Source: Gymnogyps californianus
Lineage: Eukaryota; Chordata; Aves; Accipitriformes; Cathartidae
Assembly (NCBI RefSeq): GCF_018139145.2
Contig: NC_059481.1
Location: 3,832,368-3,896,367 of the forward strand
DNA: 64,000 nucleotides
Direction: 5' to 3'
Both the position numbers and the translations under genes were made by a program. This document shows, piece by piece, positions 56,601 to 64,000 of this stretch. The notes under the pieces are model-generated. The model saw nothing but the letters and a program-made list of their open reading frames with translations, was not told the origin of the DNA and made no database searches. Position 1 is the stretch's first letter. Each line of letters begins with the position of its first letter.

Positions 56601-59196
56601 TGCAAAACCATCCTGGCATGAACAGTCACAGACTGCAAAATCTCACGTTATGTGTTATAACATGATGTTCTCAACAGATAATTCCAAACAAAGACAGCTG
56701 ACTCATGGTATTGGGAATCAGAGGACAAAAAAAATCCCCTGAAGGCACCAAAGGAGTAAATAAAATTAAGATGGGGGGGGGGAAGTGATCTGCAATTTTT
56801 GCAATATTTCTTAACCTTTTGAAAAATCATAGTTTTTTATTTGGATGAGAAAAAATTAAACCCTCTGTTTTTCCTCTGATGAGACGCGTTTCAACACAAA
56901 CAGATGTGCTGTTGTTCATTAAACCAACCTGGCACAAGGCCAACCCCAGCAAACCCAGTAGGAAAGGTACACCTTCATTCTCTTCCAGATCTGTGGTCTC
57001 TGAAGCACATCCAGTTGCTCTGTGGAGCCACCCCTGTTGCTTTAACCCAGTCAAGGACTCTGAGCTGCCAAATGAACCAATATCCAAAGATCTACCCTCC
57101 TCTGTGCACCTTACATGGCTGCCTCGTGGCCTCATTTTTCTTTGGTGTAAATTCAAACCATAATCAAATAGGTGAAGGAAGATACTTTGGAAGACAGAAA
57201 CAGTGAGTGGTAAGAGGTTTATAAAAAATGAGAACAGCAAGTAGACAAAGAAAAGTAGTTCCAAATACCTAATACAGAGAGAAGGAGAAAAGCCAACACA
57301 GATCCAAAATGAGGACGGTGAGTCAGGCAACCAGTTTTGGTTCTGTGAAGTAGTTCTGTTACTGTTTTCCTGCAAAACACTTCTGAACCAGTCCATCCAC
57401 TTATGTGGGTACTCTATCTCAGTAGAACTGAAACAACTAATTTGTTCCTCGAGACAGATGAGTACCAGCCTTGAGGATCTGTCTGCACTGCCACAACCAA
57501 CCAACCAAAAACTGTCAGCATATGAACTGAACTACGGAAGGGATACAGGAGCAAGGCACTGCATCAGGGTTTGAGAAGAGTAGTTGGTGGTACAAGTGAA
57601 TGAAAACAGAACTTGAGACTACACCCTAGCAGAAGGAAATTGAGAGGATCACAGGAGAAGTTTTTTGTGAAATAAGCTCCAGAAAGCGATGAAGATCAGG
57701 TGAGCGTGCACGTGCAGCCATGCTGCTAGCAGCAGAGTTACAAGCTGATCCTATTGGGAAGCTCAGGATTACAGGGAGCTCCAGGGTGCTAATCCCCACT
57801 GAAGAAAGACTCTGGGGGAGAGGGGAAAGTATTTTTTTACAGGGAATGGACTCCATCTAGCAAACCTGAGTCTTTGAGAATTAGGATGTGCAATTCACAA
57901 ACAAAAGACTGCAAAATTTTTTAATTGTTTAGAGATATTTTTTTCAGTCAGTTTACATGTATCCTACAATCCACAATCACCGTCAAAGGATGGGGATAGT
58001 AATCATATCTATTTGTGTAACTGCAGCACCAGAAGGCTAGGATGCAAAGCAGTCTTGAGACCCCTGCCTGTTACCAAGGCATCCTTTCAGAAAGTACCCA
58101 CCGACAGTCTGGCAACACCAGCTAGAAAATCCCTGTTATGAGTAGAAATACAAAGTAGAAATACAAAGTGATATATGTAAATAAATGTATTTCATTAATA
58201 GAACCATGGAAATAAGCAGTGGTATAATATGGTGAGTATGACTTCAACACCACTGATCTATCAAATCATTTGCAGATATCACAGCTCCTTGGTTTTTGAT
58301 TTTTTTTTTTTTTGTAACCTTCACTTAAATTTACTGCAGAGTGAAGACTTTAACATCTGTTTGGATCATAATATTTTCTCCTATGCAACTAGAAAAAATA
58401 TTTTTAAATATTTAAGTCCAAGCCGTCTTCCAACTTAACAAACATAAAATGTTTTTTTGTGACAAGTAACACATTATGACCTGAAAAAATAGCCTTAAAA
58501 ATATTTTGGGATATTTCAGGAGTAGTCTAAATATCTCAATACCAATGACAACTTTTTGGAATAAAGTTGAAAACTGTAGCAGATTATCCCAATTAGGTCA
58601 TTTGTTATATCATGACTACAGCCTTTTCCAACGCACACATTCATACAAATTTTTGCAAAGAAATTCACCATTTGTTTCATTCTCTTACTGTGTCTACATG
58701 CAGCAACCTAGAACATCTAAACTACCTGCATAAATTGTGAGAGGAGATAATTCCATTCTTAAAACAGATCTTTTTGTAAAAAAACCCTGTGGATCTTTAT
58801 TCCTGAAGAATATACCTTATTCCTATACCTTATACCCAGTGACACTGATAAGATTTCTGTGAGAACAAAGGGATGAAACTAGTCCTGTCCTGTGCCTATA
58901 GTGATTCGGAGAGGACTATTCCTTTTTGTAGTTTTTCCATTATAATTTGTAAGACAGTATCTTCCATGTTTCCTCGCCAATTCTAGGCAAACTGACAAAC
59001 AGCACTAATCTAAACAAGATTTTTTTAGTTTGCTGAGTAGGAGCGGCAACGGTTGTTTTTTTTCTTTTTTTTCTTAAAGTACACCTTGCTACATTTATTC
59101 ACAGTGAAATTACTGTTAAACTCTTGCTCATTCCAGTGACAGCATAAAAATACTTTGCAGTTCTGTATGTAGTGAAAAAACTTTGATTATACATAC

Positions 59197-59270
59197 CTCT
59201 GAAAAGAAAACAGACAGGATGACTAGGCTGATCCAGTGAATTATTCCTGCAAACTGTGAAGCACTTGAAA
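59197..59270 (-). CDS. TMEM266: TMEM266 coding exon: S1-S2 linker and S2 helix
   Basis: This exon begins TT (completing a codon from an exon not found here) and then encodes SSASQFAGIIHWISLVILSV, then FFSE. It corresponds to the human segment SSAFQFAGVIHWISLVILSV plus FFSE. This is the second membrane helix of the voltage-sensor domain. The acceptor is TTAATTGCAG at 59,271-59,280 with a weak pyrimidine tract; the donor is GTATGT at 59,196. The frame stays open beyond the acceptor toward 59,319. The exon start was chosen because residues match human exactly from the splice site and not before it. Confidence 0.92.
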
Positions 59271-60107
59271 CTGCAATTAACACAATACAACGAAGCATCA
59301 TTATAGTAGCAGAATGCAACTTATGTTTAATGTAATTAGTACTGCTACAACTTACATATGGGTAAAGCTTTCTTTCTTAAGTTTTGTAATGGAAGCACCT
59401 GAAAGAGGATGGGATGTGATGGGACATGGAACTCCAGCCCTGTCAGCTGCTCACCCTAATTCAGGCCAGCATGTCAGCAGCCGCAGCAGCTGTTCATTGG
59501 AGCCTTTACAGATAAGACTGCTGGTAAGCAATGACATTTTAGGTATAAAGTAATTTAGGTATAAAGCAAATATACATTTAACATCTTTGACGTTCTGTCA
59601 CTGCTCCATGCTCTCACTCCATGCACTGCTTTAGTATGAGATGTGGGACTAAATTCTGTATACCTAAAAATCCAGAGTTAGAATTCTGTAAGGAAACAGA
59701 ATGCTCCACTATCCCCACATTATTCTTTGTATTCAGTCTTTGACAATTCAGCTCAGAAGATCAGTAATTGTCTGGAACAGCTGCTTAAAAACTAGTGCTC
59801 AAACTGGGCTTCAAAATACATTTCTATCATATAAATAAATAACCTAGGCAGGCAGACTTTTGTACAGCTCTCCAGATGTGGCATGAACAGCCATGACTGG
59901 CTTAGGATCTCATTCCTCTCAGAGTCAAGTTTGACTCTAGGAAAACCATAGTGAGAGAAGCAACAGAAAGAACCAACGTCATTGTTAATTGTATATTAAA
60001 ATCAAATCTTAATATATTAATTTTAAGGAGTTTGTGAAATATCAGCAATTCTAATTTGTACAACGAACAATGTGACTATTTTTGTACAGTCTATTTAAGG
60101 AAACAGA

Positions 60108-60145
60108 CTGTCATATGGACAGCTGTGGCTGTCATATGGACAGCT
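60108..60145. repeat. Short tandem duplication CTGTCATATGGACAGCT x2
   Basis: Two exact 17-bp copies are 21 bp apart, separated by GTGG. Each copy carries CTGTC and GACAG as a 5-bp inverted repeat. Confidence 0.9.
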
Positions 60146-62851
60146 TGGTCTTTAAGCAAGTTTCTATGAGAACAGTCAAGAAAGTTACAGTAAATGAAAT
60201 AAAATTCCAGTTTAAGCAATTGATTAAGACACACAATTTTCCTTTGGAAGCACTCTTTTTCAGAAAGACAGTGACCATTAAAATCATTTACGTCCACTTC
60301 ATTTCAAACTCCTCTATGAAAAGAAGTCTGTAAAGGGTAAGTTAAAATGGTAATTTATGAAACTCTGGATTCTACACACTAACTTCCCATATAGATTGTT
60401 GAGGCAGTTATTCTACTTTCAAAGTGGAATGACTTTGAACAAAAGTCCTTTCAGGAACTGACTGGCAGGAACACTCAGGAAAACTTATCTGAATTCATTA
60501 AAAATATGATTTTACAGAGTACTAAAGCCTTGCACGGACACTCACTGGCATTAAATCAGGCTTTCATTTGATTCAGCTTATTTTGCTTGTAAGTAAAATG
60601 AAATAAACTCAGACAAATGAGTTTGCTGCAAGACTACATAAGAAGCTCTATGATATGGGTTGCCTTTATGGGCTTAAATGAATCTCTTGAAATCTGGAGG
60701 ATTCCTTAATAAGTAAGTTCAACTGAAATTCTGTGATCAAAGTTCCCTTCATTGCTGACAAAACAAAGCAGAAAGCTGAAAGGGTCCAGTATCTGAACTG
60801 CTGGCAACTGCTACTCTCAAGAATGAAAGGAAAAAAATTCTCTCTTTACTTCAGGTTATTTGTGAGTCTACCATCCCTACAGCAGACAGATTAAAATAGT
60901 CTGTGCGGTCTTGCAGTTTCAAAGAATTACTGTAACAGCAAATTTTAAGGCAATCGATGACTGTGTGCATAGAGATGCAAGACTGTGGCAGAATTAACTA
61001 AGTCCCAAGAACATGTAGGGCACGCACTAAATAAAGCATCTCATTTTAAAATTAAAACTGATTAAAATGGGAAGGGGAGGGAAGGGATGTAGAAAGAAAT
61101 CAGGATACAAAGAAAACTGTTAGTATGGGCTGCCACTGGAACTCTCACAGCTGAGGCTCTTCTGGAGCTTGATGAGAGAGGGTTTGCTGTGGTGTGGCAG
61201 AGGAACTACTTAAAGATGAAACAAATGGGCAAAATATAATACATTTATCTTTCCCAAGACACTGTCTTTACAGGGTGGCATAAAGAACAAGAAATGGAAA
61301 CCATTTGTAAGCTATTTTTCAAACAGCTGTCGATTGACATACAAGGCTCCAGCTGCCCCTTAGTGGACAAAAGAGATATAGCAACCACGAATGTGGAAAG
61401 AAAATCAATTTCTGCTGCTGCACTAACTGTAGCAGAGTGCTGGACGAGCTGCCAGACAGTGTGCAATTAAATTGCCAGTAGAACAGTAAATTTGAAAAAG
61501 CCTTCCAAGCAAGAAGCTTTTGTACAAGAGCTGCATCACTAGTCTGTACACTGAATCTGGATATATGCCTCTTCCAAAACACTCCCTTTCAAAAATGCAG
61601 TGAAAAGCTACAAAAACAGGAGAAGGGTCTTCTCCAAAAGGTGCTCATCCCTGCTCTGTGGTGGTTCGGATACATCAGTGGGATTCCGTTTGAAGCAAAG
61701 CACCTAAGCTATTCAGCTTCTACTTTCATCTGGAACAGAATTTCACATTTGTTGAACTGGCAACCTTTTTTTCCCAAAATTGTAGCTAAAAGCCAAAAAG
61801 TTCCGCTTTATTTCACATTTTGCTTGTCTGGTGCTATGGGGAAGAAGTGAATGCAAATCCAGATGCTTTTTAGTCATGAAGAAGATGGTTCATTATAAAA
61901 TGCGGAGTCCAGCCAACCTCAGTCTACCTCCTCCCCCCTTCCCATCTCCTCAAAATGTATATCCAGGAGGGGAGGGATGAAGAAAACACCCTGAGAAACC
62001 CTGAGTGGCCATTAGAGAAGCCTGGACTACCAGCACTTGCTTTCAGTGGATGTTGTTCTTGATGATGATTTCCTGGCAGATACAAACTATACTGCTTCTG
62101 CAAGGAGCAGACAGCAGATGCTCACTGCATGATTTGGGCAAGCCCTGAACCCATTCTTGCTGAGGTACTGCTGCACCGCAACGTGCATTTTCTTTGTACA
62201 GCTATGCATGTACTCAGACAGGGCTCTGATCCAGCAACCAAATGGACAGGAGCAGAGCTTTTCAGCTTCACAGTTTTCAGGAAGGCCTGATGCCTTTTAC
62301 AGACATATCTGCTGTAGTTGATTGCAGAAGGAGGGCAATACTAAGATGATTTCCTGAGTTGCTTTCCCCCAAAACTACTGAAGATGAGGAAGGGACAGCA
62401 TGGTCTATATTTCTGAGGAGTGGGGGTTGGAACCTGCCATGACCCTCTTTTTTTGAAACGAGGTGCAAGTGACTTAATTTACAGCTATTTCTGCATTTGC
62501 AAAACATCACGAGGTATTGAGACATTATTTTGTTAATGCATGTGAAGAGCTTTGAAGATAAGACTAAAAAAGCTGATTATAAGACAGAGACCTATAATAA
62601 AAGGCCTATTATATGTCCCCTGCTTTCTGGGGTTTCTAATACCGGCATGAATATGCTTTGTGCTAAAATATCCTAAAAGGTCTCTCTGTCCTTTTCATGT
62701 GTGTGACCTACACATTGCAAACGTGGTCTCCATCACTGACACTGACAGGTTTGTGTATGGGAGAAGTGCACAGTGCAACCAAAGACTGCGCTAAAAGTAT
62801 GAGAGGAAAATGATGCTCTCAAAATGTCACAGCCAAAGAAAACACCAGTTT

Positions 62852-62873
62852 AAAAAAAAAAAAAAAAAAAAAA
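62852..62873. repeat. Poly-A run (A22)
   Basis: This is a pure run of 22 A followed by GAGGAAG. No retroposed body is recognised beside it. Confidence 0.9.
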
Positions 62874-64000
62874 GAGGAAGCTTCCTAAGTAATTACAGTC
62901 TATAATGTGGATTAGCAGTTGTTATTATGAACAAAATTGGCAGTGATGTGCCATAACATATCCTAATGCATTGGTCAATTCCATATAGAATAAGGAATCA
63001 TTGACAACTGTAATCACATTTTTGAAAAACATAATTATGGCCTAATGGCTTTTTAAAACCTTAATGAAAGTGACACACATTCCTCGTATGATACAACTGC
63101 AATACTTGTATCAGCCTCACCAAGATAGCCTGTCTCTGATTTAAAACAAAATAGAAGGTATTCAACTTAACAAAGGCAAGAGGCCTGATGGGTTGATTCA
63201 TTAGTTAAAATGCAAAGTAGCAACACAGAGTGGAATGGGTCTTTTCTCAGGTGCTGAGAAAATCCATACAGGCAGGGGCAGCCTCTGAACGGTGAAATCA
63301 TCTGGCTCGACCAAAGACCTATAGGTCATGCACAAGGCGTAAGCTGCAGAGCTTTTAAGAGTATCACATGCACTAGACAACAGAGGAGTAATGATCCCTA
63401 AAATAAAGCCTTCTTTAGAAGATTCTTCAGAAAATAAATGGTAAGAAAGCAGGTGCTTCCAGAGGAGAGTCTCCAAAACTGTATTAAAAACCTAAGAGAA
63501 ATCAACAGAAACAGTTTTTAAACTCTTCGGCCCTACAGGAAGTGACAATTCTCTGCATAAACAGAAAGATGTGGCACCTCAATAAATATTGTTGAAAGCT
63601 TCTTCTTCATTCAGTTTTTAAGGACTCACACCCATAATTAGCATTCCTGACTTTTTATGAAAGCAGCAGACTTGTCCAAATTCTGGGCTTCCTCATCCAA
63701 AATGGTAAGTCACCAGAGACTACAGAAAATAACAACTGTAACAGAGTGGCCATGCTCAGAACAGCATGTGCAGTATGGACAGACAGGGGTGTAAATGGTG
63801 GGCAACACTGTGGAAAGACAGCTTGGTCATTTATTCATCTTACAGGGTTTATAAAATGGCTGCAATTATCAATAAAGACCCCTAAAGTAATCTTAATACA
63901 ATTGCAGTACCCAAATCTTTACAGCGACATCTAACTCCACTAATATCAATTGACAAATCACAAAAATCAAAGGACTTCAGCAGAATAAAAAGTTCATTTG

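Larger units (their letters stand above)
49350..59196 (-). other. TMEM266: TMEM266 intron, about 9.8 kb
   Basis: This intron has a GTATGT donor at 59,196 and an ACTAG acceptor at 49,350. It holds an A23 run (50,091-50,113), a (CCTT)n run (53,605-53,622), a G10 run (56,773-56,782) and the window's longest open frame (56,827-57,504, - strand, 225 codons). None of these is recognised as a gene. No retroelement is clearly seen. Confidence 0.8.
59271..64000 (-). other. TMEM266: TMEM266 intron (partial), upstream exons not found
   Basis: This is the left end of the intron before the S2 exon. I looked on the - strand for the exon encoding S1 and the N terminus and found no match up to 64,000, so it likely lies further right. 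The stretch contains a 17-bp direct duplication (60,108-60,124 and 60,129-60,145) and an A22 run (62,852-62,873). No other gene is seen. Confidence 0.7.

Noticed and set aside
56827..57504. 225-codon open frame on the - strand with a hydrophobic middle, in a TMEM266 intron
   Set aside because: It is the longest frame in the window, but it has no recognised domain, no match to TMEM266 and no clear splice sites tying it to a transcript. A frame of this size can occur by chance in 64 kb. A protein or RNA-seq search would settle it.

Overview
The window is a piece of a vertebrate nuclear genome, almost certainly a bird. It has split genes with consensus GT-AG splice sites, introns up to about 13 kb, several CR1 non-LTR retrotransposon tails and one endogenous-retrovirus pol remnant. 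There is no operon structure and no bacterial gene. Only two protein-coding genes are supported. Nearly all other open frames are chance frames inside introns.

Left part (1-17,580, + strand): the 3' half of ETFA, the alpha subunit of electron transfer flavoprotein. Its last four coding exons lie at 666-748, 12,877-12,942, 16,491-16,571 and 17,468-17,506. They encode the C-terminal 88 residues, the FAD-binding end of the protein, followed by a very short 3' UTR with an AATAAA at 17,562. The 5' exons lie left of the window.

Right part (about 17,745-64,000, - strand): TMEM266 (C15orf27/HVRP1), a voltage-sensor-domain membrane protein. Seven coding exons in the window (59,270 down to 18,261) encode 404 residues: the end of S1 or S1-S2 linker through S2, S3 and S4, then a coiled coil and the long cytoplasmic tail. 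The first coding exons (N terminus and most of S1) were not found and probably lie right of position 64,000. ETFA and TMEM266 are convergent, with poly(A) signals about 200 bp apart. The two genes are also neighbours in human 15q24, so this is conserved synteny.

Non-genic features: a 3.46-kb, AT-rich, alternating purine-pyrimidine degenerate tandem array (18,971-22,430) in the last TMEM266 intron, ended by a (TA)17 run and then a CpG-rich patch; a degenerate roughly 60-bp GC-rich minisatellite in the TMEM266 3' UTR; a retroviral integrase fragment bounded by 23-bp direct repeats; a perfect 36-bp palindrome; a 31-bp inverted repeat 520 bp apart in an ETFA intron; and long homopolymer runs (T45, C22). 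I found no new enzymatic or defence system. The most unusual items are the satellite-like array and the repeat-bounded retroviral fragment.
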